A stretch of DNA of 64,000 nucleotides, taken from assembly GCA_963707575.1 (NCBI GenBank), contig OY970171.1, positions 1,364,001-1,428,000 of the forward strand, read 5' to 3'. Source of the stretch: Gaiellasilicea sp963707575. Its GTDB lineage: Bacteria > Actinomycetota > Thermoleophilia > Gaiellales > Gaiellaceae. Of this stretch, positions 43,854-51,899 are shown one piece after another (position 1 is the first letter of the stretch; each line of letters starts with the position of its first letter). The position numbers and the translations under genes are program-made. The notes beneath the pieces were generated by a model. That model was not told the DNA's origin. It was given only the letters and a program-made list of their open reading frames with translations, and did no database searches.

Positions 43854-45310
43854 TCGAGACGCCGCAGGTCGACTGGCTCGCGCTCTCACCGTCGCTCGCG
43901 CTGCTCGCGGCGGCCGGGGTGGCCCTGCTCGGCTCGGTGCTGATGCCCGCGTCGGTGCGCCGCGGCTTCGGCGCCTACATCGCCGGAGCCGGCTTCATCG
44001 CGGCCGGCGTGCTGGCCGGGATCGTGTTCTCCGAGACCGCCGTGCCCGAGGAGCTCCTGGCGGACTCGATGACGCGCGACCGCCTCGGAGCGCTGGCAGC
44101 GGTCATCCTGGCCGGCGCGGGCGCGCTGTCCGTCCTGGTCTCCTGGGGCGAGGGCCGCCGCGACCACTCCGGCGAGTACTACGCGCTGCTCGCGGCCGCC
44201 GGCGCAGGGATGATGTTCTTCGTCACGGCGTCGAACCTGATGACGCTGTTCCTCGGCCTCGAGTGGTTCTCGATCGCGCTCTACATCCTCTGCGCGCTCG
44301 ACACGCACCGCGACACCTCGCTCGAGGCCGGGCTCAAGTACCTGATCGTCGGCGCCTTCGGCTCCGCGATCCTGCTCTTCGGCTCCGCTCTCGTCTACGG
44401 CGCCACCGGGGAGCTCGGCTTCTCCGAGATCGCCGCGGCCGGAGTCGACGACGAGTTGCTGCTCGCCGGACTAGCTCTGATCATCGCCGGGCTCGGGTTC
44501 AAGGCGTCCGCGGCGCCGTTCCACATGTGGACGCCCGACGTCTACCAGGGCGCGCCGACGTCGGTGACGGCCTTCATGTCCGCGGCGACGAAGGTCGCGG
44601 CACTCGTGCTGACACTGCGCATCCTCACCGTCGCGTTCCCCGCGCAGGAGGACCTCTGGACGGTTGCGGTCGCCGTGATCGCCGTCGTCTCGCTGGCCGT
44701 GGGCAACTTCGCCGCGCTCGTACAGCGCGACCTGAAGCGGCTGCTGGCCTACTCCTCCGTCTCGCACGCGGGCTTCATGCTGATCGCGATCGCAGCGAAC
44801 AACGCGCTCGGCGGGCGCGCTCTTCTCTACTACCTGATCCCGTACGGAGCGATGTCGATCGGTGCGTTCGCGGTCGTGGCCGCCCGCGAGCGCGAGCTCG
44901 GCGTGCCGGCGACGCTGGACAACCTGGGCGGCTTCGGCTGGGAGCGGCCGTTCCTCGGCGTCGCCATGTGGGTGTTCATGCTCGGCTTCATGGGCCTGCC
45001 GCTCACCGGCGGCTTCGTCGGCAAGTTCTACGTCTTCTCGGCGGCCTACGAGGCGGGCTGGACGTGGCTCGTGATCGTCGGCGTCGCCGCGACGGCGGTC
45101 TCGCTGTACTACTACCTGAACGTCGTGCGGGCGATGTACATGCGCCCGGAGGCCGAGCTTCGGCCCGTGGTCGCAGGCGGGTCGCCGCCCCGCGATCCGC
45201 TCCTCGTGACCGCCGTGGCCGTGTCGCTGGCCGTCACTGTGGGCTCGTTCTTCTTCGTGCAGCCGCTGATCGACCTCGCGCGCGACGCCGCAAGCTCACT
45301 CCCGCTCTGA
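43850..45310 (+). CDS. nuoN: NADH-quinone oxidoreductase subunit N
   Basis: 486 residues, GTG start. Third antiporter-like subunit: LFLGLEWFSIALYILCAL with the conserved glutamate, FKASAAPFHMWTPDVYQGAPTSVTAFMSAATKVAAL, and RDLKRLLAYSSVSHAGFML with the lysines. Last gene of the nuo operon; a family A repeat begins 6 bases after the stop. Confidence 0.96.
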   Translation: MIETPQVDWLALSPSLALLAAAGVALLGSVLMPASVRRGFGAYIAGAGFIAAGVLAGIVFSETAVPEELLADSMTRDRLGALAAVILAGAGALSVLVSWGEGRRDHSGEYYALLAAAGAGMMFFVTASNLMTLFLGLEWFSIALYILCALDTHRDTSLEAGLKYLIVGAFGSAILLFGSALVYGATGELGFSEIAAAGVDDELLLAGLALIIAGLGFKASAAPFHMWTPDVYQGAPTSVTAFMSAATKVAALVLTLRILTVAFPAQEDLWTVAVAVIAVVSLAVGNFAALVQRDLKRLLAYSSVSHAGFMLIAIAANNALGGRALLYYLIPYGAMSIGAFAVVAARERELGVPATLDNLGGFGWERPFLGVAMWVFMLGFMGLPLTGGFVGKFYVFSAAYEAGWTWLVIVGVAATAVSLYYYLNVVRAMYMRPEAELRPVVAGGSPPRDPLLVTAVAVSLAVTVGSFFFVQPLIDLARDAASSLPL

Positions 45311-45316
45311 TTCTCT

Positions 45317-45367
45317 GCGCAGGATGCGCCAAGACCCCTGAAGGGGCCGCCTTCGGCGTCCCAACCA
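45317..45367 (+). repeat. Family A intergenic repeat, copy A3 (short first hairpin)
   Basis: Begins 6 bases after the nuoN stop. First hairpin reduced to GCGCA-GGA-TGCGC; then AAGACCCCTGAAGGGG, a CCGCCTTCGGCG-type hairpin and ACCAGCTC. The tail matches copy A6 most closely. Probably ends the 14 kb nuo transcript. Confidence 0.78.
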
Positions 45368-45376
45368 GCTCGATCC

Positions 45377-45769
45377 CTACCGGTTTTTCAGGGGTGCGCC
45401 GAGGCGCGTGCGCTCGACGACCACCGCGGCGGCGACGAGGCCCTGGAGCGCGAGGATGCCGAGGCAGCAGACGACGGCGCCGACGCTGACGGCTGGAGGC
45501 GGTCCCTCCGCGAGCAGTGGAGCCCGCACGGCAGTCGCCAGCAGCAGGAAGGGCAGGAGCAGGGCGGAGAGCGTTGCGGAGGCGCGATCCGCGGGCTCGG
45601 CCGCGGTGTGGTCGAGGATCGCTCCGAGCGCTGCAAGCGCGGCCACGGCCGCAGCCGGGACGGAGGCCACGAGCGCGTAGTAGGCGAGTGCGTGCTCGCC
45701 GCTGACATCGGCGCTGACGGCGGCGAGGACGAGGGCGACGGTGAGAAGGCGAAGGCTCATGGCGCGCAT
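45377..45769 (-). CDS. Small integral membrane protein of unknown function
   Basis: 130 residues with about four hydrophobic helices (LRLLTVALVLAAVSADVS, YYALVASVPAAAVAALAAL, ATLSALLLPFLLLATAV, AVVCCLGILALQGLVAAAVVV) and a basic C-terminus RTRLGAPLKNR. No family recognised. Start at 45769 or the ATG at 45760; an upstream in-frame ATG at 45814 lies in the loop of the family B hairpin and is unlikely. Convergent with nuo, divergent from the UPF0173 gene. Confidence 0.55.
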   Translation of the reverse strand: MRAMSLRLLTVALVLAAVSADVSGEHALAYYALVASVPAAAVAALAALGAILDHTAAEPADRASATLSALLLPFLLLATAVRAPLLAEGPPPAVSVGAVVCCLGILALQGLVAAAVVVERTRLGAPLKNR

Positions 45770-45799
45770 GTTCGCCGCCGGACCGGACGGTCCTCTTAG

Positions 45800-45891
45800 C
45801 ACGGGGGAAACCATGTTTCCCCCGTGAGCCCCCTTCTTTCTCGTCAGCGCGAGAGGGAAGGGGACTAGGCTCCCGGCCGGCGAAGCCGGCC
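45800..45891 (+). repeat. Family B two-hairpin intergenic repeat, copy 2
   Basis: CACGGGGGAAAC-CAT-GTTTCCCCCGTG (45800-45826), then GAGCCCCCTTCTTTC, a spacer, then GGCCGGC-GAA-GCCGGCC (45875-45891) within CTCC...CTCCG. Same order and CAT loop as at 2002-2093, with paired arm changes. Here it lies between two divergent genes, so it is not only a terminator. Confidence 0.7.
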
Positions 45892-45933
45892 TCCGCCCCG
45901 CGGAGGTGTGCCCGACGACTCGAGAGATCTCCG

Positions 45934-45939
45934 TAACAT
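45934..45939 (+). promoter_or_regulatory. Leaderless-type -10 box, TAACAT, of the UPF0173 gene
   Basis: TAACAT followed by 6 bases and the ATG at 45946. Confidence 0.42.
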
Positions 45940-45945
45940 TCGGGC

Positions 45946-46653
45946 ATGTCTACGAACGGAACGCTCACCTGGCTCGGCCACGCCGCCTTCCGCCTCGACA
46001 GCCCCGGCGGCAAGCGGATCTACATCGATCCGTTCCTGACCGGCAACCCTTCCTGCCCGGAGGCGGAGCAGGAGCCGGAGCGCGTCGACCTGATTCTCCT
46101 CACGCACGGCCACGACGACCACGTCGGTGACACGCTCGCCCTGGCGAAGCGCTTCTCGTGCCCCGTCCTCGCGCAGGTCGAGCTGCGCGGCTGGCTCTCC
46201 ACGAAGGGCCTCTCGGAGAACATGGCGGAAGCGTTCAACAAGGGCGGGACGATCGACGCGGACGGGATCAAGGTCACGCTGACCCACGCCAACCACTCGA
46301 GCAGCGGCTTCGACGGCGGGACGTTCGTCTACCTGGGCGAGTCCTGCGGGCTCGTGATCGAGCTCGAGAGCGGCTTCAAGCTCTACGTCGCGGGAGACAC
46401 GAACGTCTTCGGCGACATGGAGCTGATCGCGCGGATCTACGAGCCGGACCTCGTCGTGCTGCCGATCGGCGACCACTTCACGATGGGCCCGCGCGAGGCC
46501 GCCGTGGCGCTCGAGCTCCTCGGCGCGAAGCGCTGCGTGCCCTCCCACTACGGCACCTTCCCCCTGCTCACCGGCACGCCGGAGCAGCTGCGTCAGCTGG
46601 CCCCAGGAGTGGAGATCGAGGCGCCGGCGCCGGGAGGATCGGTCGAGCTGTGA
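45946..46653 (+). CDS. UPF0173 family metal-dependent hydrolase (metallo-beta-lactamase fold)
   Basis: 235 residues. The metal site is visible in LTWLGHAAFRLDS, THGHDDHVGD (HxHxDH), NHSSSGFDG, YVAGDTNVFGDM and the final HYGTFPLLTG. UPF0173 members are cytoplasmic MBL-fold hydrolases of unknown substrate, length about 230. First of a likely five-gene run (46 to 49 kb) with overlapping or near-overlapping ends. Confidence 0.9.
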   Translation: MSTNGTLTWLGHAAFRLDSPGGKRIYIDPFLTGNPSCPEAEQEPERVDLILLTHGHDDHVGDTLALAKRFSCPVLAQVELRGWLSTKGLSENMAEAFNKGGTIDADGIKVTLTHANHSSSGFDGGTFVYLGESCGLVIELESGFKLYVAGDTNVFGDMELIARIYEPDLVVLPIGDHFTMGPREAAVALELLGAKRCVPSHYGTFPLLTGTPEQLRQLAPGVEIEAPAPGGSVEL

Positions 46654-46919
46654 GGGAGCGCTGGTACGGGGCGACGGGCCGACGCGTGCCGGAGCTCGCG
46701 CTGGACGGGGCGTTGGACGTCGAGGGCGCGCTCGTGCTCGACGACGTCGCCGACGACGCCCGCCTGCGCGCCGCACACGCCGACGGGACGCCCGTCGTCG
46801 TGCGAGCGGGAACGCCCGAAGCGGTCCGCGCTGCGCTCGCGCGCCCGGAGGTGGCCTCGGTGCTCGTCCCGACCGAGGAGCTGCTCGCCCTGGATCTGAC
46901 GGAGCTGACCTACGGCTAG
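46650..46919 (+). CDS. Hypothetical protein, 89 aa
   Basis: GTG start overlapping the UPF0173 stop (GTGA). Composition and codon use match the neighbours, and the alpha-beta pattern (LVLDDVADDARLRAAH, PVVVRAGTPEAVRAALARPEVASVLVPTEELLALDL) suggests a small folded domain. No family recognised. The tight overlap on one side and a 4-base gap to the DUF1028 gene on the other argue that it is real. Confidence 0.55.
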   Translation: MRERWYGATGRRVPELALDGALDVEGALVLDDVADDARLRAAHADGTPVVVRAGTPEAVRAALARPEVASVLVPTEELLALDLTELTYG

Positions 46920-46923
46920 GCCG

Positions 46924-47736
46924 ATCTCCACGTACTCGATCGTCGCGTGCGACCTCGATGCGGGCCAGTGGGGCGTGGCGGTGCAGTCGAAGTTCCTCGC
47001 CGTCGGCTCGGTCGTGCCCTGGGCCGAGCCGCATGTGGGCGCCGTCGCGACGCAGTCGTACGCGAACCCCCGCTACGGCCCGGACGGGTTGGCACTGCTG
47101 CGCGACGGCCTGGACGCGGAGGCCGTCGTCGCACGACTGACCAATGCGGACGACGAGCGCGACAGTCGCCAGCTCGGCGTCGTCGACGCCCAGGGGCGCG
47201 CCGCGAGCTTCACCGGCCCCGGCTGCCACGAATGGGCAGGCGGACGCACCGGCACCGGCTACGCCGCCCAGGGGAACATCCTCGTCTCCAGTGAGACCGT
47301 CGACGCGCTCGCCGCGACCTTCGAGGGCACGAGCGGCCCGCTGGCCGAGCGCCTGCTCGACTGCCTCGCCGCCGCCCAGGCGGCCGGGGGCGACCGCCGC
47401 GGCCAGCAGTCGGCCTCCCTCCTCGTGGTGGAGCGCGACGGCGGCTACGCCGGGCTCTCCGATGTCCTCGTCGACCTGCGCGTCGACGATCACGAACGCC
47501 CGATCGAGGAGCTCCGCCGGGTCTACGGCATCCACGACGCCCTCTTCGGCCGGACCCCTCGCGACCGCTGGGTGACGGTGGACGACACGCTGCGGACAGA
47601 GCTGCACGACCGCCTCGGGCGACTCGGCTACGAGCGGCTCGAGGACTGGGCCGGCGTCGAGAACCTGGAAGAGCGCGTCGACGGAGACGACGCGATCGAT
47701 CCCGTCGTGCTCGAGACGCTGAGGAGGAAGTCGTGA
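46924..47736 (+). CDS. DUF1028 family protein (putative Ntn-hydrolase-like)
   Basis: Family similarity begins at STYSIVACDLDAGQWGVAVQSKFLAVGSVVPWAEPHVGAVATQSYANPRYGPDGL and runs to the end. DUF1028 proteins usually start M-T/S-F/Y-S-I-V-A, so the gene should begin near 46924, but the codon there is ATC and no ATG, GTG or TTG exists before the GTG at 46975, which would remove 17 conserved residues. The reading frame is closed by TGA at 46906. C-terminal half includes LSDVLVDLRVDDHERPIEELRRV. Biochemical role unknown. Overlaps the next gene by four bases. Confidence 0.75.
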   Translation: MSTYSIVACDLDAGQWGVAVQSKFLAVGSVVPWAEPHVGAVATQSYANPRYGPDGLALLRDGLDAEAVVARLTNADDERDSRQLGVVDAQGRAASFTGPGCHEWAGGRTGTGYAAQGNILVSSETVDALAATFEGTSGPLAERLLDCLAAAQAAGGDRRGQQSASLLVVERDGGYAGLSDVLVDLRVDDHERPIEELRRVYGIHDALFGRTPRDRWVTVDDTLRTELHDRLGRLGYERLEDWAGVENLEERVDGDDAIDPVVLETLRRKS

Positions 47737-48371
47737 AGGGTTGGGACGCCTCGAGCCTGTCCGAGATCGAGGCCCTTCCGGGGCCTGGAACCCTGCGCTG
47801 GACGCCGGTGCGCCGCCGCTTCGACGTGCGCGCCTTCGGGGTCAACGCCTACACGGCGCAGGAAGCGGGCCAGGAGGTCGTCGAGGAGCACACCGAACAG
47901 CAGCTCGGCCACGAGGAGCTCTACGTCGTCGTGGCCGGTCACGCCCGCTTCACCCTTGACGGAGAGGACGTCGACGCCCCCATGGGCACGCTCGTCTACC
48001 TGCGCGATCCCTCCGTGCGCCGAGCCGCGGTGGCGCAGGAGGCGGGGACGACCGTGCTCGCGCTCGGCGGCAAGCCCGGCGAGGCCTACGAGGTCTCGGG
48101 CTGGGAGTTCTGGTTCGCCGCGTCCGCCAAAGGCCTGGCGGGCGATCACGAGGCGGCGATCGCGGAGATCGACGCCGGCTTCGAGCATCACCCCGAGCAC
48201 CCGATGCTCTTCTATCAGCGGGCCTGCTGGGAGGCGCTCGCGGGCCGATCGGACGCCGCGCTCGACGACCTCAACCGCGCTGTCGAGCTCGGCGGCGACA
48301 AGTTCCGCGAGTGGGCCGGCGATGACGAGGACCTGGACTCGATCCGGTCCGACACGAGGTTCCCGGCATGA
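47733..48371 (+). CDS. Cupin-TPR fusion protein, paralogue 1
   Basis: 212 residues, GTG start. N-terminal cupin barrel (about 30-115): EEHTEQQLGHEELYVVVAGHARFTLDGEDVDAPMGTLVYLRDPSVRR, with His/Glu residues that could hold a metal. C-terminal half has TPR-like helices (GDHEAAIAEIDAGFEHHPEHPMLFYQRACWEAL, SDAALDDLNRAVEL) ending in DLDSIRSDTRFPA, a common TPR ending. No known function. Overlaps both neighbours by four bases; followed by a clear paralogue. Confidence 0.75.
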   Translation: MKGWDASSLSEIEALPGPGTLRWTPVRRRFDVRAFGVNAYTAQEAGQEVVEEHTEQQLGHEELYVVVAGHARFTLDGEDVDAPMGTLVYLRDPSVRRAAVAQEAGTTVLALGGKPGEAYEVSGWEFWFAASAKGLAGDHEAAIAEIDAGFEHHPEHPMLFYQRACWEALAGRSDAALDDLNRAVELGGDKFREWAGDDEDLDSIRSDTRFPA

Positions 48372-49024
48372 GCGAGCGCTGGGTCGTCACGAGCCTCGAG
48401 GACGTCGGAGACATCGTCAACGTGCAGCAGTCGCGCTGGTTCCCGATCCGAACTGCGTTCGACATCACCGCCTTCGGGGTCAACGCCTGGCAGGCGACGG
48501 AGGCCGGGCAGACGCTGATCGAGGAGCACGACGAGGCCGAGGGCAGCGCGGGCGGCCACGAGGAGCTCTACGTCGTCCTAGCGGGGCACGCGACGTTCAC
48601 CGTCGGCGGCGAGACCGTCGACGCGCCGGCGGGCAAGCTCGTCTTCGTGCGCGATCCGGCGGTGAAGCGGTCGGCGAGAGCGGAGGAGGCCGGCACGACG
48701 ATCCTCGTCGCTGGAGGCGAGCGGGGCAAGGGCTTCTCGGTCTCACCCTGGGAGCGGCATGCGGCTGGTCTGCGCTTCTTCGCCTCGGGGGAGTACGAGC
48801 GCGCAGTCGAGTTCTTCGAACAGGCGCACCGGGAGGAGCCTGACCAGGCAGGTGTGCTCTACAACCTCGCGTGCGCCGAGAGCCACCTCGGCCGCACGGA
48901 CGACGCGCTCGGGCACCTCGCGCGCGCGATCGAGCTGCAGCCGCGCTTCCGCGAGGCCGCCCAGACGGACTCGGACTTCGATTCGATCCGGGACGACCCG
49001 CGTTTCCCGGCCGCGGCTGGCTAG
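48368..49024 (+). CDS. Cupin-TPR fusion protein, paralogue 2
   Basis: 218 residues. Same plan as the preceding gene: cupin domain (EEHDEAEGSAGGHEELYVVLAGHATFTVGGETVDAPAGKLVFVRDPAVKR) then TPR-like helices (GLRFFASGEYERAVEFFEQAHREEPDQAGVLYNLACAESHLGRTDDALGHLARAIEL) ending DFDSIRDDPRFPAAAG. Shared stretch FGVNAxxAxEAGQ and the matching endings mark a tandem duplication. Convergent with the LDH2-like gene, overlapping its stop. Confidence 0.75.
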   Translation: MSERWVVTSLEDVGDIVNVQQSRWFPIRTAFDITAFGVNAWQATEAGQTLIEEHDEAEGSAGGHEELYVVLAGHATFTVGGETVDAPAGKLVFVRDPAVKRSARAEEAGTTILVAGGERGKGFSVSPWERHAAGLRFFASGEYERAVEFFEQAHREEPDQAGVLYNLACAESHLGRTDDALGHLARAIELQPRFREAAQTDSDFDSIRDDPRFPAAAG

Positions 49025-49755
49025 GCGTCTCCCGGAAGGCGCAGGCCCTCGGCGCGGCCCCGCAGCGCCGAGGCGAAGCCGTCGAACTCGGGCTTCGCCG
49101 CCACGAGCACGATCCCGTGCCGCTCCCCGACGAACGACGTGACAAGCCCCTCGAGCCCGAGGGCAAGCGCGAACGCCTTGTGCGCCTGCTCGCCGCCGAA
49201 AGGGACAAGCTCGTCCGCGCGGGCGGCGCCCCTGATCACGTCGCCGTAGGTGACAGCGCCCATGGAGACGTCGCTGACGATCGGCTCCCCGTCCGGATTC
49301 GGCAACGCGATCGCGAGCGGGTTCGTGCCAACGAGCGGTGTGTCGCCCTCGGGGTGCGGGAGCCTGGCCGGCGACGTCGCCGTGAGCAGGGCGACGAGGC
49401 CGGCCTCCGCGAGCCCGCGCACCCAGTAGCCGAGATGCCCCGTCGGGAACGCGTCCGCCGCAACGACCCGCACCGCCCGCGGCTCGCTCGCCACGAGCTC
49501 CGCGCAGATCTCGGCGAGCACGAGGTAGCCCAGCCGCCCGCGCGCCTCCCAGCGCTCGAAGCCGGGCTCGGACACGACCTTGACCGCACGTGCAGCCGGA
49601 TCGACCTCCTGCGTTCCCAGCCATTCGATCCGCGCGTGCCCATGACCGAGCTTCCCGCGTCGCTCGGCGTCGTCGAAGTGCGCGAAGAGGGTCTCGACGT
49701 CGGCCGGGCCGTAGCCGAGCGCCCCAAGCCGAGCGCGTGCCTCCTCAGGCCCCAC
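49021..49755 (-). CDS. Short malate/L-lactate dehydrogenase (LDH2) family protein
   Basis: 244 residues, GTG start. N-terminal GYGPADVETLFAHFDDAERRGKLGHGHARI carries the LDH2 family H-G-x-x-R pattern, and LVGTNPLAIALPNPDGEPIVSDVSMGAVTYGDV the substrate/cofactor region; G-E-Q-A-H-K-A-F-A-L matches the family GxKGxxLAL segment. The family usually has 330-350 residues, so about 90 are missing, chiefly in the central NAD-binding part. It may be a reduced or specialised member. TAGACT lies 6 bases before the start. Confidence 0.72.
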   Translation of the reverse strand: MGPEEARARLGALGYGPADVETLFAHFDDAERRGKLGHGHARIEWLGTQEVDPAARAVKVVSEPGFERWEARGRLGYLVLAEICAELVASEPRAVRVVAADAFPTGHLGYWVRGLAEAGLVALLTATSPARLPHPEGDTPLVGTNPLAIALPNPDGEPIVSDVSMGAVTYGDVIRGAARADELVPFGGEQAHKAFALALGLEGLVTSFVGERHGIVLVAAKPEFDGFASALRGRAEGLRLPGDA

Positions 49756-49761
49756 ACCGCG

Positions 49762-49767
49762 AGTCTA
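49762..49767 (-). promoter_or_regulatory. Leaderless-type -10 box, TAGACT, of the LDH2-like gene
   Basis: TAGACT on the minus strand, 6 bases before the GTG at 49755. Confidence 0.48.
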
Positions 49768-49879
49768 TTCGGCCCCGCTCACGGAATGCTCACGAAATCC
49801 TTACCGCTAGGGTGCTGGAAATCGCCTGCGGCAGCGTCTTCTATCGGTGGAACACCAATCGATTTCCGGGAGACGAGAC

Positions 49880-50629
49880 ATGAAGCGAATTACCTGGCTA
49901 GGCGTGGTCGCACTCGCCGCCCTCGTGGCCTCGAGCGTCGCCGTGGCACACCTGAAATCCGGGAACGTGAGCGCCGCGAGTGCTACCTTCTCCGCTCCGA
50001 CGAGCAGCCACCTGACGACGCGCACGTACACGTGCGACGGGCAGACGATCGAGGTCTCGAGCGCGCGCTACACGGGCACGGCGACGAGCACCACCGCCGG
50101 CCTGAGCGGAGCGGTCGAGGTCCGGCTGCACAGCCTCTACAACACGACGACGAAGCTCGGCTGGGTCGACGGCTGGCTCAAGGTCCGTGGCGACGACAGC
50201 CGCACGACGGCGCACCTCACGGCCGTCAATGTCGACGGCAAGCTCGACGGCTGGCTGCGCGGAAACGCCGGCCGTGGGCACGGGGCGCTGTTCGGCAGCT
50301 TCACGGCGACCTTCGACAAGACGACGGGGCTGGCGGCCGGTGCGATCGGCTCGGGCACGTCGACGAACGCCGCCGTGCTCGTGAAGCGGACGTCCTGCAA
50401 GCACGAGAGCAAGAGGCCGAGTGTCCGCCTTCAGGTGCGCGGCGCGATCGAGTCGCTGACAACGTCGGCGATCGCGGTGAAGCCCGCGGACGGCGGCGCG
50501 ACGCAGAGCTGCTCGATCACGAGCGCGTCACCGAGCACGTCTCGCTTCGAGGCGGGCGACCGGGTCGAGATGCACTGCGCGCAGATCGCCGGGAGCTACG
50601 TGCTCGCGAAGCTCTCCAAGCGTCACTAG
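49880..50629 (+). CDS. Secreted protein of unknown function
   Basis: 249 residues. Signal peptide KRITWLGVVALAALVASSVAVA, then a Ser/Thr-rich beta-type protein with four or five cysteines (TYTCDGQTIEV, KRTSCKHES, TQSCSITS, EMHCAQI). The N-terminal half (about 45-165) reads like a lipid- or sugar-binding beta-barrel (GLSGAVEVRLHSL, GWVDGWLKVRG, GKLDGWLRGNAG), and the C-terminal half like an OB-fold (VRGAIESLTTSAIAVKPADG...FEAGDRVEMHCAQIAGSYVLAKL). No named family. GGGAG precedes the ATG. Confidence 0.65.
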   Translation: MKRITWLGVVALAALVASSVAVAHLKSGNVSAASATFSAPTSSHLTTRTYTCDGQTIEVSSARYTGTATSTTAGLSGAVEVRLHSLYNTTTKLGWVDGWLKVRGDDSRTTAHLTAVNVDGKLDGWLRGNAGRGHGALFGSFTATFDKTTGLAAGAIGSGTSTNAAVLVKRTSCKHESKRPSVRLQVRGAIESLTTSAIAVKPADGGATQSCSITSASPSTSRFEAGDRVEMHCAQIAGSYVLAKLSKRH

Positions 50630-50650
50630 ACCCGCACGTGGGAGTGATTG

Positions 50651-50676
50651 CGAAGGGCGCCTGCGGGCGCCCTTCG
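50651..50676. terminator. Hairpin terminator between convergent genes
   Basis: CGAAGGGCGCC, loop TGCG, GGCGCCCTTCG: a perfect 11-pair stem 22 bases after the secreted-protein stop and just past the mrp stop. Confidence 0.65.
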
Positions 50677-50686
50677 TGCATCCGGG

Positions 50687-51769
50687 CTAGGACAGGACCG
50701 TGAGCGGCTTGCGGATCGCGCCGGGGCGCGGCGCCGCGATGGCCTCGGCGATCGCCACGATCGCCTGTGCGGCCTCCGACTCGGGGTCGCTCTCCACGAC
50801 AGGCGTGCCCGCGTCCGCCGCCTCGCGCAGGAGAGGGTCGAGCGGGACGCTGCCGAGAAGGGGTGCGCCGACCTCGTCGGCCAGCGCCTGCCCGCCGCCC
50901 GAGCCGAAGAGCTCCTGGCCGGTGCCGACGAGATACGACATGTTCTCGACCACGCCCAGCAGGCGCATCCCGCCCTTGACCGCCATCTGGGCGGCGCGGA
51001 CGGCCACCTGCTGCGCCGCCGGTTGAGGCGTCGTCACGACGAGCACCTCGGCGCGGGGCAGGAGCTGTGCGAGCGAGATGGCCATGTCGCCCGTGCCGGG
51101 GGGCATGTCGATCAGCATCGTGTCGAGCTCGCCCCAGTGCACGTCGGAGAGGAACTGCTCGAGCGCCTTATGCAGCATCGGCCCGCGCCACATGACCGGT
51201 GCGTTCTCGTCCAGGAAGCTGCCGATCGAGATGAACTTGAGCCGGCCGCGGACCGGCGGCACGATCATCTTGTCGACGACGATCGGGCGCTGGTCGATGC
51301 CGAGCATGTGCGGGATCGAGTGCCCGTACACGTCCGCGTCGATCAGTCCGACTCGCTGGCCGAGCGCGTCGAGCGCGGCCGCGAGGTTGACGGTGAGTGA
51401 GGACTTGCCGACTCCTCCCTTGCCGCTCGCAACGGCGATCACGCGCGTCGCCGGATCGACCGAGATCGATTTCTCGGGCCGGCCGCCGCGCAGCTTCGTC
51501 GTCAGCGCCTTCTTCTCCTCGGCGCTCATGACGTCGAAGTGGAGCTCCACGCGACCGACTCCGGGCACGGAGGCGACGTGCTCTGCGACCTGGTCCTGGA
51601 AGGACGAGCGCAGCGGGCAGCCGGCGACGGTCAGCGCAATCGTGACCGAGACGGACGCGCCGTCGATCTCGACGTCACGCACCATGTCGAGGTCCGTGAC
51701 GGGCTTGCGCAGCTCGGGATCGATCACCCGTTCGAGCGCGAGCAGCACCTGATCCCGATCGACGGCCAT
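50687..51769 (-). CDS. mrp: Mrp/ApbC-type P-loop ATPase, Fe-S cluster carrier
   Basis: 360 residues. N-terminal MIP18/DUF59 domain (about 1-90) fused to a ParA/MinD-type ATPase with the deviant Walker A GKGGVGKSS near 115-123 and DADVYGHSIPHMLG. Mrp proteins bind a [4Fe-4S] cluster at a C-terminal CxxC; here VVENMSYLVGTGQELFGSGGG lies where that motif usually is, and no CxxC is seen, so cluster binding may be lost or different. TAGGCT lies 6 bases before the ATG. Confidence 0.9.
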   Translation of the reverse strand: MAVDRDQVLLALERVIDPELRKPVTDLDMVRDVEIDGASVSVTIALTVAGCPLRSSFQDQVAEHVASVPGVGRVELHFDVMSAEEKKALTTKLRGGRPEKSISVDPATRVIAVASGKGGVGKSSLTVNLAAALDALGQRVGLIDADVYGHSIPHMLGIDQRPIVVDKMIVPPVRGRLKFISIGSFLDENAPVMWRGPMLHKALEQFLSDVHWGELDTMLIDMPPGTGDMAISLAQLLPRAEVLVVTTPQPAAQQVAVRAAQMAVKGGMRLLGVVENMSYLVGTGQELFGSGGGQALADEVGAPLLGSVPLDPLLREAADAGTPVVESDPESEAAQAIVAIAEAIAAPRPGAIRKPLTVLS

Positions 51770-51775
51770 ACAGAG

Positions 51776-51781
51776 AGCCTA
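51776..51781 (-). promoter_or_regulatory. Leaderless-type -10 box, TAGGCT, of mrp
   Basis: TAGGCT on the minus strand, 6 bases before the ATG at 51769. Confidence 0.42.
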
Positions 51782-51828
51782 GCGCGGGCGGTGCCGGCCG
51801 CAGCGGCCTCGTGCGGTCGGAGACTCTT

Positions 51829-51899
51829 GGGCCGCGAAGCGGCCCCTTTAGGGGTCTTCGCGCGATGGGCATCCGCTGCTGCGGATGCCCATCCTGCGC
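51829..51899 (-). repeat. Family A intergenic repeat, copy A4 (full length)
   Basis: On the minus strand directly after the stop of the allene-oxide-cyclase-like gene: GCGCAG, hairpin GATGGGCATCCGC-AGCA-GCGGATGCCCATC, GCGCGAAGACCCCTAAAGGGG, hairpin GGGCCGC-TTC-GCGGCCC. Compared with A1 the fifth arm base changes A to G on one side and T to C on the other. Confidence 0.85.

Noticed and set aside
45769..45814. Longer start for the small membrane protein
   Set aside because: ATG 45814 lies in the loop of the family B hairpin and adds residues without family support.
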